A stretch of DNA of 64,000 nucleotides from Zeimonas sp032027205 (GTDB taxonomy: Bacteria > Pseudomonadota > Gammaproteobacteria > Burkholderiales > Burkholderiaceae_E): contig JAVSMN010000001.1 of NCBI GenBank assembly GCA_032027205.1, positions 1,851,993 through 1,915,992 on the forward strand. Reading direction: 5' to 3'. Both the position numbers and the translations under genes were made by a program. The notes under the pieces are model-generated. The model did no database searches. It had not been told where the DNA came from and saw only the letters and a list, made by a program, of their open reading frames with translations. Every line of letters begins with the position of its first letter. The first letter of the stretch is position 1. Positions 1-8,736 of the stretch are shown here, piece after piece.

Positions 1-297
1 GATCTAAGCGGGTCGCAGCTTGCTGCCGTGCTCGGCGTATCCGAAGCCACGATCTCCCGGATGGCGCACGGAACCGTGAAGCTCAAACGCGGCAGCAAGG
101 AGGCGGAACTAGCGACGCTACTCGTGCGGTGCTTTCACGCGCTCGATGCTCTCGTGGGCGGCAACGACGAGCAGCGACGCAAATGGATGGCCACCTACAA
201 CGCAGGGTTGAATGGGATTCCGCGCGAGCTCGTTACAACGGCAGAGGGCTTGGTGCGTACGGTTTCGTACCTTGACCATGTTCGTAATCCGCTGTGA
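1..297 (+). CDS. MbcA/ParS/Xre-type antitoxin, 3' part (5' end outside window)
   Basis: The reading frame is open from the first base, so the gene starts upstream of the window; the GTG at 28 is internal. The visible part opens with the end of a helix-turn-helix (LAAVLGVSEATISRM) and continues into the MbcA/ParS/Xre toxin-binding region (ALDALVGGNDEQRRKWM, then a GLVRTVSYLD end). Antitoxins of this family normally neutralise a RES-domain toxin encoded directly downstream. No RES-like frame follows here, so it is an orphan at least on this side. It lies in the less GC-rich island. Family assignment is from recognised motifs; the missing partner is a direct observation. Confidence 0.75.
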   Translation, partial: DLSGSQLAAVLGVSEATISRMAHGTVKLKRGSKEAELATLLVRCFHALDALVGGNDEQRRKWMATYNAGLNGIPRELVTTAEGLVRTVSYLDHVRNPL

Positions 298-848
298 ACG
301 CGGGACGGCAGTGCGCCGAAGACTACTGAGCCGAGCACAACGCCACTGGACAAGCTCGGTTCAGGTTCACTGATGCGCGGGCCCATTCCGCCGATCGCCG
401 GATGGCTGATCCAGCGTGGGCAAAGAGGTCCAGGCTGTGCGTCGCGGCATGAAGATGATGCGCGGCGCTCCTGCGAATTATGGCGAGCGCATAATTCCGC
501 ATAATCGGCTGCGACGTCGGCCGCCATCACGAGTTCAAAGACGGGGCGGCAACCCCACGCGCATGTTCGCGAACCGGGCTGTTGTATGCCAGGAGTCAAA
601 CCGGAGACGACCGCCTTCCGCACTCGGCCCACTGGTTGCTCAACGCTTCCTTGCCGCCTGGAAGCTTGTCGGCGTCAATTGCAGGCTGCGGATCGGCAGC
701 AGATCGGTGTGGCAGTTTTGTGGAACTTGTGCCTCAAGTCGCTAAGCCGACCATCGGCCATGATACGCAGACCCGGCTTCTGGAGCGGGCATTTAGAACC
801 GCCGCTACCAGCGGAGGGAGACAAGAAACAATACCTCGTCCGCGTTCG
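298..848. other. Gene-free stretch with a palindrome
   Basis: I see no convincing coding region. The open frames here have no recognisable domain and overlap one another on both strands. The one notable structure is the palindrome at 473-500, listed separately. No RES toxin, which would be expected after the antitoxin, is present. Confidence 0.6.
473..500. repeat. Palindrome, copy 1 (GCGAATTATG-7 nt-CATAATTC)
   Basis: GCGAATTATG (473-482) and CATAATTC (490-497) form an inverted repeat around a 7-nt spacer, and a further CGCATAAT follows directly at 498-505. Nearly the same palindrome, with the same spacer length, recurs at 29420-29446. Its role is unknown; it resembles a recombinase or transposon-end motif more than a promoter. 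Confidence 0.6.
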
Positions 849-1199
849 TTACTGGATCCGATAGCTCTCGCGCGATTTACCCTGCGACTCGAGCGCAGCA
901 AGCCAGCGTGGCGTACGTCCGCGTCCGCTCCAGGTTTCGCCAGTCTTGGTATTGCGGAATTTCGGCGCCACTGGCTTGCGTGGGCGTGCCGCTCCCGTTG
1001 TCTTCTTCGATGCGCGGCGGCCGCGACGCGGGCGGTGCTCGACGATGTCCTCAGGGGTGACGTTGAGCTTCTTCATCAGACTCACGATCTTCGCGACAGC
1101 TTTTTTCTTCTTCTCATCGGCGACCGCCTCAAGTTTGGCAGCTTGCACTTCGAGCTTTTCGATCTGTTTGCGGATCGATTTGTAAGATTGACGAGCCAT
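849..1199 (-). CDS. H-NS family histone-like protein
   Basis: A 116-residue protein with an N-terminal coiled-coil (RKQIEKLEVQAAKLEA), a basic linker, and the C-terminal H-NS DNA-binding motif (TGETWSGRGRTPRWL). Proteins of this family bind AT-rich DNA and silence acquired genes. The ATG at 1199 is chosen because a GGAG ribosome site lies just upstream; the frame also extends further 5' without one. It is the first of two H-NS-like genes in the island (second at 25830-26189), both on the minus strand and roughly flanking the metabolic cargo. Family membership is clear. A role in silencing the neighbouring lower-GC genes is inference. Confidence 0.88.
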   Translation of the reverse strand: MARQSYKSIRKQIEKLEVQAAKLEAVADEKKKKAVAKIVSLMKKLNVTPEDIVEHRPRRGRRASKKTTGAARPRKPVAPKFRNTKTGETWSGRGRTPRWLAALESQGKSRESYRIQ

Positions 1200-2076
1200 T
1201 CTTTGGTGCTCCTCGGTGTTATCTCTGTTGCGCCGCATCGGACGACTCAGGCGAGGCGATATTGCCACAACGATCCGGAGGGTATATCAAGCACTGGGCT
1301 CGGCGGGTGACTTTCGGTTTACGGTTGACGCCCCGGGCATCGGCGTCGCAGCCTCGCACAACCTCGCCTCGTGCGCAGAGACGACATCGTCCTTTCGGCT
1401 TAGTGGTAGTCCTCGTGGCCGACTGACGAACTACGGCGGATACGACAGAATGGGCTCGATGAAAGACATCGACTTCTCGGTTTTCGACTTCGTTGCTGCG
1501 GTTCTTCGTGAGAGCAATGGCGATCTTCTTCTCGTTGGCGCCGAGGGGAAGGTTGCGCGTCTCAAGCCCGACGGCTGCCTTTCAGGCTGCGATGAGCGAG
1601 GGACTGCGCTGCTCGATAGCGACAGCCTCGACAGCAGGAGGCTAAGCTCGCATTAGCCACTCGTTTTCGCATGCGTCGGGGAGAGATGAGCTTCCGCCGA
1701 GCTCCTCCTGCTCAGCGAACACACGCTAAGGAACCAGTACCGGTTGGTTTCGTCACAACGCATCCTGCGAAAGTACAGAAGTGCCTGAAGTTCGCCGGCC
1801 ACCTATCGGGCGGGCGCCTGTTCGATGCGGAAGACGAACTCAGGAAATCACGCGTGGTGTCCGGAAACGCCCCGCCTAGACCATTCCCGGGACTAGCCGA
1901 CTTCGAGCAACAAGGACAGTAGAGCAGCAGACCGGCTATACCCCTTACGGTTTCGGACGTTGATATTGGCCTAGAACATCAGCGCGGTGGGCTTACGAAG
2001 CGAGTCCTTGCGGCTCGCTGCGCCGTGGGGCGCGAATAGAGAATAGGTGCCCGGCGGGGCGGCGCACTCCGCGTCG
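1200..2076. other. No clear gene; possible small decayed ORF
   Basis: Mostly unexplained sequence. A frame from an ATG at 1450 to 1656 (68 codons, starting MGSMKDIDFSVFDF) could encode a small protein, but it has no strong ribosome site and no family I recognise, so I do not call it a gene. A short inverted repeat GGCTAA/TTAGCC at 1640-1658 lies at its end. The stretch appears to be degraded island DNA between the H-NS-like gene and IS3 scars. Confidence 0.5.
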
Positions 2077-2339
2077 CAGGGCATCAGCGAGGCGAGTTCT
2101 AACAACTGGAAGGCCGAGTACGGCGGCATTACGGTACGAACGCCAAGCGCCTCATGGACCTCGACGGAGATCGACCGGCTGAGCAGCTCCTTGAGCGCCG
2201 AGGACTTGTCCAGCTCGGCGTCCACCAGCAGCTTCTTCAGCCGTGCGTTCTCCGTCTCGAGCTCCCTGAGCTGCTTGGCTTCCGAGACGGTCGTGCCGCC
2301 GCCTTCGAGTAGTGGACCTTCGCCTCGCTGATGCCGCAC
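2077..2339. mobile_element. IS3-family orfA fragments, two inverted pieces
   Basis: On the plus strand, 2077-2136 encodes QGISEASSNNWKAEYGGITV, typical of the helix-turn-helix region of an IS3-family OrfA. On the minus strand, 2294-2172 encodes TVSEAKQLRELETENARLKK and its continuation, the leucine-zipper part of the same protein type. Upstream on the minus strand a GISEA-like stretch is in another frame, showing decay. The two pieces face each other and neither is complete. Related scars occur at 29132-30190. Confidence 0.7.
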
Positions 2340-2386
2340 CGGCGGCGAGTCACTTTCAGTTCTGCCTGTCAGAACGGTGGACTATT

Positions 2387-2404
2387 TTTCGCGGATGTGC
2401 GAAA
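2387..2404. promoter_or_regulatory. Inverted repeat upstream of the molybdoenzyme operon
   Basis: TTTCGC (2387-2392) and GCGAAA (2399-2404) form a 6-bp inverted repeat around GGATGT, 53 bp before the start of the molybdopterin oxidoreductase gene, inside the only non-coding stretch that could carry its promoter. It could be an operator. No regulator can be assigned from sequence. Confidence 0.25.
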
Positions 2405-2456
2405 TTTTCTTGTCTTGTCTGCTCCCGCTCAACGTACCTCCGTCGTTAGGTGAGCC

Positions 2457-5012
2457 ATGAGAACCGATCGTGCAATGAGGCAGGCTCCCAACGAAACATG
2501 GGTCAAGAGTCACTGCCAACAGTGTTTCAATGCCTGCGGAATAGTGGTGCAGGTACGGGGCGGCAAGCCTATTCGCATTCGTGGTGATACGGACGACCCG
2601 AACACTCGTGGCCACTTGTGCGCACGCGGCCTGGCTGGCGTAGCGAAGTTCTACGACCCGCAAAGACTAAGACATCCGGTCATCCGCACCAACCCGGAGA
2701 AAGGTCGGAATGTCGACCCCGGTTGGCGTGAGGCAAGTTGGGATGAAGCGCTTGATCTGATCGCCGCGAAACTCAAGAAGATTAGGCGAGATAACCCCAA
2801 CAAGTTGATTTGCTCTCTCTGGGCATACGAAAAGTATGTCCAGTCATTCTCATGGGCCACTGCCTTCGGCACTGCAAATGGCGGCTTTTGCTTCAGCGGA
2901 GCGAGCAATCAGTGCGCCAATCCAAATCACTTCATGGGGATGATTACGCACGGAGCGTTGGTTGAGTTCCCCGATCTTAAGCACTGCAACTTCCTGCTCC
3001 TGCTCGGATCGGAATATGGCTTCGGGGCCTATCAGTCTTTCGTCCGGATCACGCGAGAGCTTGCCGACGCCCGCGCCCGCGGGCTGAAGTTGATTGTTGC
3101 AGATCCACGCCTGTCCGTCGCTGCCGGAAAGGCGGACGAGTGGCTTCCCGTCAAGCCGGCCACCGACCTTGCGCTGTTGTTGGCAATGATCTATTTGCTC
3201 GTGCACGAGTATGGCGTCTACGACAGCGAATGGCTTAAGAAGGGAACGAACGCGCCCTACTTGCTCGGCCCGGACCGACGATTCGTTATCGATCCGGCAA
3301 GCGGAAAGCCGTTAGTCTGGGACGCGAAGGCCGCAACGTCTAAGCCCTTCGATGCCGAGGATATCGGAGACTTTGCGCTCGAGGGAGAGTACGACGTCCG
3401 CGGCGTTCCTTGTATCCCCTCCTTCCAGCACCTGAAGAACGAATCGCGCGAATACACGCCTGAATGGGCCGAGGCTATCTGCGACATTCCGGCCGACACA
3501 ATTAGGCGCATCACGCGTGAATTCGCCAATGCGGCATGCATCGGGCAGACCATCAACATTGATGGCGTCACCTATCCGTACCGGCCGGTGGCGTTGCTGT
3601 CTTATAGGGGTCTTCAGGCTCACACCAACGGCACGTTGGCGATGATGGCGCAAGAGATCATCATGATGCTGGTCGGCGCGCTTGGGGTGCCTGGCGGTCT
3701 GCTGGCAAAGAGCATGGATGCGCGCCGCTTCGGGGGCGCGCCCCGGCCGCTTGCGAAGGGGCCTGACGGCATGATTCAGCCTCAAGCGACCGGATGGCAC
3801 CTCTACACGCCGTTTTCCTACCCGCCCAAAAGCCTCGAACTCAGGGATTACGCGCCGCTCGCAACCGACATGGGGCATCTGGTGCCGCGCGTCACGCTCG
3901 ATCCGGGAAGGTACGGGTTCGACTACGAGCCGGAGGCGCTCATCGTCTATCACGGCAATCCCTTCACCAACAGCGGTGACAACTCGGTTGTGGAGCAGGC
4001 ACTCAAGAAGCTCGATCTTGTCGTCAGTATCAACCTCTACCTTGATGAGATCACCGATTTTTCCGACGTGGTGCTTCCAGAACACTCGAATCTGGAGCGG
4101 TTCAATCTCGTTAATTGGACCCATGACATGCGGGGGCTGCAGGTTAGCCAGCCTGTGACGGGTCCGTTGTACGACACGCGGGATGGGATGGACATACTGA
4201 TCGAGTTGGCGGCGCGAGCTGACTTCCTGTTTGGCGAGGGTGGGTTCAACGACAAGCTCAACCAGACGCTTGGCTTGAGTGAACCGCACCGCCTCGATCT
4301 CGAGAAGAAATATTCGTATGCCGAGATCCTCGATGTCCAGGCGAAGTGTCACTCAGCCGGCGAGCGTGATCTTGCGTGGTATCAGGAGCATGGCAATGAT
4401 CTGAGACCGGTGAAGTCGCACGAGAAATACCGCATCTATGGTGACGCTCGATTACCTCTGTTCTATAACTACATTAGGGACGCCGGCATTGAGCTTGAGC
4501 GGAATCTTGAGAAATACCAGATCGAAGCGCGGCATGGTTTGAAAATCAAGACCGACATCTACAAGGGCCTGCCGTATTGGGAGCCCAGTCCGGTCCATGA
4601 ACTGGAAAACAAATTCGACTTGTACATTATTTCGTATAAGTCGTACATGACGACCTACGCAGACACCGCGACCAACCCGATTCTGATGGACGTTGCGACC
4701 CGTGATCCGAACTTGATCAAGGTGGTAATCAACCGTTCGGCCGCGGAAAGCAGAGGCCTTCGTGACGGTGATCGGGTTTGGGTGGAGTCAAAATATGCAA
4801 AGGCTGCGGGAGTGGTTGGGGTAACCGAAGGCATTCATCCGGAAACCGCTGCGGTGTCAGGCGGATTCGGGCGGTGGACGCGGCACCCTGTCTCACAGGG
4901 CATCGGTATCAGTCAAAACGCTCATCTTGCGATCGATCTGTCGCACTCCGGGTTACTGGGAGGAGCAATGGAGACCGTTGGCAAGGTTTGTATCTACAAG
5001 TGCGCTCACTAA
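2457..5012 (+). CDS. Molybdopterin oxidoreductase, catalytic subunit (DMSO-reductase family)
   Basis: An 851-residue catalytic subunit. The N-terminus carries a [4Fe-4S] site: Cys20, Cys23, Cys27 and Cys55 (CQQCFNAC, then HLCARG). The central molybdopterin domain contains a GGFCFSG segment, with Cys145 or Cys153 the likely molybdenum ligand by position. The C-terminus is a molydop-binding domain (ATNPILMDVATRDPNL to the end). I see no twin-arginine signal, so the subunit may face the cytoplasm or be exported by another route. It is followed after 15 bp by an iron-sulfur subunit and then an NrfD-like anchor, the usual order for polysulfide, thiosulfate or DMSO reductase-like enzymes. The substrate cannot be read from sequence; an oxidation linked to the island's catabolic genes is possible. 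Confidence 0.9.
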   Translation: MRTDRAMRQAPNETWVKSHCQQCFNACGIVVQVRGGKPIRIRGDTDDPNTRGHLCARGLAGVAKFYDPQRLRHPVIRTNPEKGRNVDPGWREASWDEALDLIAAKLKKIRRDNPNKLICSLWAYEKYVQSFSWATAFGTANGGFCFSGASNQCANPNHFMGMITHGALVEFPDLKHCNFLLLLGSEYGFGAYQSFVRITRELADARARGLKLIVADPRLSVAAGKADEWLPVKPATDLALLLAMIYLLVHEYGVYDSEWLKKGTNAPYLLGPDRRFVIDPASGKPLVWDAKAATSKPFDAEDIGDFALEGEYDVRGVPCIPSFQHLKNESREYTPEWAEAICDIPADTIRRITREFANAACIGQTINIDGVTYPYRPVALLSYRGLQAHTNGTLAMMAQEIIMMLVGALGVPGGLLAKSMDARRFGGAPRPLAKGPDGMIQPQATGWHLYTPFSYPPKSLELRDYAPLATDMGHLVPRVTLDPGRYGFDYEPEALIVYHGNPFTNSGDNSVVEQALKKLDLVVSINLYLDEITDFSDVVLPEHSNLERFNLVNWTHDMRGLQVSQPVTGPLYDTRDGMDILIELAARADFLFGEGGFNDKLNQTLGLSEPHRLDLEKKYSYAEILDVQAKCHSAGERDLAWYQEHGNDLRPVKSHEKYRIYGDARLPLFYNYIRDAGIELERNLEKYQIEARHGLKIKTDIYKGLPYWEPSPVHELENKFDLYIISYKSYMTTYADTATNPILMDVATRDPNLIKVVINRSAAESRGLRDGDRVWVESKYAKAAGVVGVTEGIHPETAAVSGGFGRWTRHPVSQGIGISQNAHLAIDLSHSGLLGGAMETVGKVCIYKCAH

Positions 5013-5027
5013 GAGGGAGTGTGCACA

Positions 5028-5642
5028 ATGGCGCGATGGGGAATGGTCTTCGATCTCAAGCGGTGCATCGGATGCAATGCCTGCGTCGTTGCGTGCAAGA
5101 CAGAGAACATGCTCCCCGAGGATGTGTTCTTCACGAGGACGTTCGTCGCCGAGTCTGGCACGTTTCCGAACGTGAAGCGCACGTATATCCCGACGCTCTG
5201 CAACCACTGCGAGGATGCACCGTGTGAAAAGGTCTGTCCGAGTGGAGCTACCTATACTCGTGACGATGGGATCGTCATGGTGGATCAGAACAAGTGCATA
5301 GGTTGCACTGCCTGTGCGGTAGCGTGCCCGTACGATAACCGGACTCAGCTGACCAGAGAGAAGCTGGAGCGAAGCTACTTTGGAGACGGTGATCTGAAGG
5401 CGTTCGAGGCGGATCGCCAGGAACGCTGGGTCCCAGGGACAGTGACGAAATGCGATTTCTGCAGCCGCCGCCTTGATAAGGAGTTGCAGCCCGCTTGCGT
5501 CGTGGCCTGCCCCACGGAGGCACGTATCTTCGGTGATCTGGATGACGCCTCCAGCGCGCCCAGCAGACTGATCCGCGAGCGCAATGGCAAGCAACCGCTG
5601 CCAGAGAAGAACACTCGACCCAAAGTGTTCTATGTGGACTGA
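5028..5642 (+). CDS. 4Fe-4S ferredoxin-type electron-transfer subunit (DmsB/PhsB/NrfC-like)
   Basis: A 204-residue iron-sulfur subunit carrying electrons between the catalytic subunit and the membrane anchor. Four cysteine clusters are visible in the family order: CIGCNACVVAC near the start, CNHCEDAPCEKVCP, CIGCTACAVACP, and CDFCSRR with a later CVVACP. The ATG at 5028 is preferred over an in-frame GTG at 5019 because the GAGGGAG ribosome site (5013-5019) is correctly spaced for it. It is in one operon with its neighbours. Length and motifs match DmsB/PhsB-type subunits that bind four [4Fe-4S] clusters. Confidence 0.92.
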   Translation: MARWGMVFDLKRCIGCNACVVACKTENMLPEDVFFTRTFVAESGTFPNVKRTYIPTLCNHCEDAPCEKVCPSGATYTRDDGIVMVDQNKCIGCTACAVACPYDNRTQLTREKLERSYFGDGDLKAFEADRQERWVPGTVTKCDFCSRRLDKELQPACVVACPTEARIFGDLDDASSAPSRLIRERNGKQPLPEKNTRPKVFYVD

Positions 5643-5646
5643 GGCT

Positions 5647-6552
5647 ATGTCGAAAGCGAAGGTCGGCGGAAAGCGCGGAGGTACCGCCTCCGAGCGTGAG
5701 ATGGCAGGTGATAGCTTTCGCTTGGGGTACCGACTCCAGCGACATTGGGATGTGTCGATGGCCAGCGCTTTCTTCTGCGGCGAAGTGGGTGCCGGTCTTT
5801 TCTTCGTGTCGATGCTCCAGGGCCAATTGGCAGGGATGGTGCTGGGTTTGCTCTTGGGCGCAATGGGAAAGGCCTTCTTTCACCTGCTCCACATGGGCGT
5901 CCCGGGCCGATCGTGGCGAGCGGTGCTCAGGCCGGATCGTTCGTGGATCAGTCGAGGGCTGATCGCAATCATCGTATTTGCTGGTGCCGGCGCACTCTAC
6001 GCGATTCACGCTGCAATTGGAGGTCCTGATTGGCTCGGATCGGTGCTCGGCGTCCTCGCTGCTGCTTCGGCATTGGTGGTTATGACCTACCAAGGTTTTG
6101 CCATGGCGCATTCGACCGCCATTGGCTTGTGGAGCACCGCGATGATGCCGTTCTCGAGCTTTCTCTATGCCTTGACGAGTGGCGTCGTGCTGGTTCTATT
6201 CCTCGGAAGCTTGAGGCAAGTTCCGCCGGCAGAAGGAGTGCTAATTGCGGTTGCCATGACGTTGCTTGGCTCGCTACTGCTCATGCTGTCGAGCATCGTG
6301 CACGCGGCCTTCCACGGCAGCCCGGGCGCGAGAGTATCTGCGAAACTGCTGATCCAAACGCGGTACGCGGGCTGGAGCTATGGTCTGGTCGTGATCGTAG
6401 GAGTGGTACTGCCCTTGGTAATGCTCTGGATCTGGGGAGAACTTACCGGGACTCTCGCGATCGCGGCTGTCGGCACGCTGGCCGGGTTTTTTGCATTTCG
6501 GGTGCTTCTGTTTAGGGCCGGAGTCTACGAGCCCGTGATGACGCTCCGATAG
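5647..6552 (+). CDS. NrfD/PsrC/DmsC-like membrane anchor subunit
   Basis: A 301-residue hydrophobic protein with about eight predicted membrane spans, beginning after a basic N-terminus. Position, size and hydrophobicity match quinone-interacting anchors of the NrfD/PsrC/DmsC type, which exchange electrons between the quinone pool and the iron-sulfur subunit. The start at 5647 has a GAGG site immediately upstream and leaves only four bases after the previous stop. Similarity is at the level of architecture; I see no sharply diagnostic motif, so the subfamily is uncertain. Confidence 0.75.
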   Translation: MSKAKVGGKRGGTASEREMAGDSFRLGYRLQRHWDVSMASAFFCGEVGAGLFFVSMLQGQLAGMVLGLLLGAMGKAFFHLLHMGVPGRSWRAVLRPDRSWISRGLIAIIVFAGAGALYAIHAAIGGPDWLGSVLGVLAAASALVVMTYQGFAMAHSTAIGLWSTAMMPFSSFLYALTSGVVLVLFLGSLRQVPPAEGVLIAVAMTLLGSLLLMLSSIVHAAFHGSPGARVSAKLLIQTRYAGWSYGLVVIVGVVLPLVMLWIWGELTGTLAIAAVGTLAGFFAFRVLLFRAGVYEPVMTLR

Positions 6553-6943
6553 CCCCCTGCGGAGGGCCCGCGCGCTCCGCTCCTTATCGTCGCCCGACAG
6601 GCACAACTCTCCCGTACGGCGTTTCCCTGAAGGATGTTGGCCACACCGACACGGGCGCGATACAGCATGTGCGCTCCGTTCCGAAGAACAGACCGAATGC
6701 TCGTAACGCAGCACCTGTAAGGTTCGGCGGCGACCGCTCTGGTAGCGCTTGGTTGAACGCCACATCTGGCGCATGGTGTTCGTTCCGCTCGCTGCCGCTT
6801 ACGTTGCGACGCCCACGCGCAACCATCGTCATGGCCGCGCTTCGGCGTGCAAGTACGAGTCGCAGGACTCCGGTCGCGTTGACGGGCGTCGCAAAACCGC
6901 TATTATTGAAACTCGGGTTTCGTAAATCAGAGGAGACCAACAA
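6553..6943. other. 391-bp intergenic region between two island operons
   Basis: No convincing gene. At 6559-6580 an inverted repeat (GCGGAG/CTCCGC, 10-nt loop) lies directly after the anchor gene but lacks a T-run, so it is a weak terminator candidate. At 6908-6921, GAAAC-TCGG-GTTTC is a small palindrome just upstream of the dioxygenase ribosome site and a candidate operator. The promoter of the downstream operon should lie here. Confidence 0.5.
6908..6921. promoter_or_regulatory. Small palindrome ahead of the dioxygenase operon (candidate operator)
   Basis: GAAAC (6908-6912) and GTTTC (6917-6921) flank TCGG, 22 bp before the ATG of the dioxygenase gene and just ahead of its AGGAG ribosome site. 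The operon ends with a TetR gene that could bind such a site. The link is inference from position alone. Confidence 0.3.
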
Positions 6944-7765
6944 ATGGCCAAACGCCTGTCTGAACAGCAAGTACGGAGATACCGTAACGAAGGGTTTGTC
7001 GGTTCTATACCGGTTCTCACGGCCGAGGAAGTGCGCAAGTATCGGAGCTCTTTGGAGGAATACGAGCGTCAGACTGGCAAGCCGCTTGGCTTTCCGGAAA
7101 AGACGAAGCCTTACCTTCTCTTCGACTGGGCAGATGAGATCGTTCATCATCCCGCAGTCCTGGACGCGGTAGAGGACGTTATCGGCCCTGACGTTCTCGT
7201 CTACCACACTACTTTGTGGACGAAGGAACCCGGCGCCGGTACTTATGTGATCTGGCATCAGGACGACGCCTACTTCCAACTCGACCCGCCCGAACAGGTA
7301 ACTGCCTGGGTGGCGCTGTCTGAAGCTTCCGTCGAGGCGGGTTGCATGCGGATGGTGCCGGAAAGCCACAAGCTGGGCTGCCTTCCGCATACCGACAACC
7401 CAGCTGACAAGAACATCATCCGCCGTGGCATGGGCATTCATGGCCGCTTCAACGATGAAGACAGTGTGCATGTGCCGCTGCATGCAGGTGAACTGTCGTT
7501 GCATAACACCCTTACGGCACACGCGTCGAACCCTAACAACAGCGGTGATCGCCGAATTGGCTTGGGCATTAGCTACATTCCCGCGCACGTCAAGCCAAAA
7601 ACGGAGCCGCGCTCGAGCGCGCTGCTAGTTCGTGGAGAGGACAAGTACCGCCACTTCCACAGGGAAGAGCGACTAGGCGTACCGCTGAGCGCCGATGCGC
7701 GCGAAGCGCACGCCAGAGCCAACAAGTTGTACTTAGCCGCGACTCGCATTCTCGAGGGCAGTTGA
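6944..7765 (+). CDS. Phytanoyl-CoA dioxygenase (PhyH) family Fe(II)/2-oxoglutarate oxygenase
   Basis: A 273-residue protein of the PhyH family, which uses Fe(II) and 2-oxoglutarate to hydroxylate small molecules. The metal site is visible as WHQDDAYF (His-x-Asp) with the distal histidine in LHNTLTAHAS; the segment RRIGLGISYIP fits the 2-oxoglutarate-binding arginine region. The ATG at 6944 follows an AGAGGAG ribosome site. It opens an operon with two deacetylase-fold hydrolases, an SDR, an amidase and a TetR regulator, so its substrate is probably the compound handled by that operon. The substrate is unknown. Confidence 0.85.
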   Translation: MAKRLSEQQVRRYRNEGFVGSIPVLTAEEVRKYRSSLEEYERQTGKPLGFPEKTKPYLLFDWADEIVHHPAVLDAVEDVIGPDVLVYHTTLWTKEPGAGTYVIWHQDDAYFQLDPPEQVTAWVALSEASVEAGCMRMVPESHKLGCLPHTDNPADKNIIRRGMGIHGRFNDEDSVHVPLHAGELSLHNTLTAHASNPNNSGDRRIGLGISYIPAHVKPKTEPRSSALLVRGEDKYRHFHREERLGVPLSADAREAHARANKLYLAATRILEGS

Positions 7766-7797
7766 GCAGTTCCGCCGACATGCGAAGGACGACGACA

Positions 7798-8736
7798 GTG
7801 ACAATTCCGCAGGGTCTGAGCGAGAGCGGCTGGCCATACCTGCCCCGTATTCCGAGGGCACAACGGCCAGTTGTTCGGTGGCCTGGCGATGCACGAATAG
7901 CTTTTTGGATCGCCCCTAACATTGAATTCTACGAACTTTATCCGCCCGTAAATCCGGTGCGCGCGAGTTGGCCACGCCCGGCGCCGGACATTTTGAACTA
8001 TTCCTGGCGAGATTATGGCAATCGGGTCGGCGTCTGGCGTTGCCTAGAGGTTTTCGATCGCCATAAAGTTACCGGTTCGGTCTCTTTGAATGCCGCTATG
8101 TGCGAGCGTCTGCCGGAAGTCGTCGCCGAGTTCGTCGAGCGTGGCTGGGAGTTGTTCTACCACGGCCTGTACAACACGCGCTACGCGTTCGGCCAGAGCG
8201 AAGCACAGGAACTCGCGGACATTGAATCGTCCTGCCGGCTTATCACTCGCTTGTCTGGAGAACCGGTGCGCGGCTTTCTAGCGCCGGCGCTGACTTACAC
8301 CGAAGCGTCGCTCAGAGTGGCGCGCCAAGCCGGCATCGACTACGTGTTTGACCTGTTCCGCGAGGACGAACCGTTTCCGCTGAACCCCGCTTTGGGTCGC
8401 ATGCTGAGCGTTCCCTATCAAGTCGAGTTGAATGACTTCCACCATCTGGTGATGGGTGGTCTAACTCCGGATCGGTATTTCGAGCAGTTCAAGGCGCACT
8501 TCGACCGCCTGTACCGCGAAGGCGAGGCGTCCGGGAAAGTGGTGGGTCTACCGTTGCACCCTTACGTGATCGGCTCGCCGCATTACATCGGGGTGTTAAA
8601 CGAGATGCTTCGCTACGTGAGTGAACACGACCACGTCTGGCATGCGAGAGCGGATCAAATTGCCGACTGGTATTTTGCCAACGTTTATGAAGAAGCAGTC
8701 GCCGAAATCGAAACTGCGACGGGAAAGGCAACATGA
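7798..8736 (+). CDS. PuuE-like polysaccharide-deacetylase-fold hydrolase, first of a pair
   Basis: A protein of about 312 residues with the NodB/polysaccharide-deacetylase fold, closer to the PuuE allantoinase branch than to sugar deacetylases: it has an IAFWIAPNIEFYEL strand, YHGLYNTRYAFGQ as a likely metal or catalytic histidine region, and LPLHPYVIGSPHYIGVL near the end. PuuE-type members hydrolyse cyclic amides. The start is uncertain: GTG at 7798 has an AAGGA site at good spacing, while ATG at 7780 and TTG at 7762 (overlapping the previous stop) have none. A second, divergent member follows with a 4-bp overlap, suggesting a hetero-oligomer or two sequential hydrolyses. Confidence 0.8.
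   Translation: MTIPQGLSESGWPYLPRIPRAQRPVVRWPGDARIAFWIAPNIEFYELYPPVNPVRASWPRPAPDILNYSWRDYGNRVGVWRCLEVFDRHKVTGSVSLNAAMCERLPEVVAEFVERGWELFYHGLYNTRYAFGQSEAQELADIESSCRLITRLSGEPVRGFLAPALTYTEASLRVARQAGIDYVFDLFREDEPFPLNPALGRMLSVPYQVELNDFHHLVMGGLTPDRYFEQFKAHFDRLYREGEASGKVVGLPLHPYVIGSPHYIGVLNEMLRYVSEHDHVWHARADQIADWYFANVYEEAVAEIETATGKAT

Noticed and set aside
582..1310. Plus-strand frame over the first H-NS-like gene
   Set aside because: Shadow of the H-NS-like gene on the other strand; no domain.
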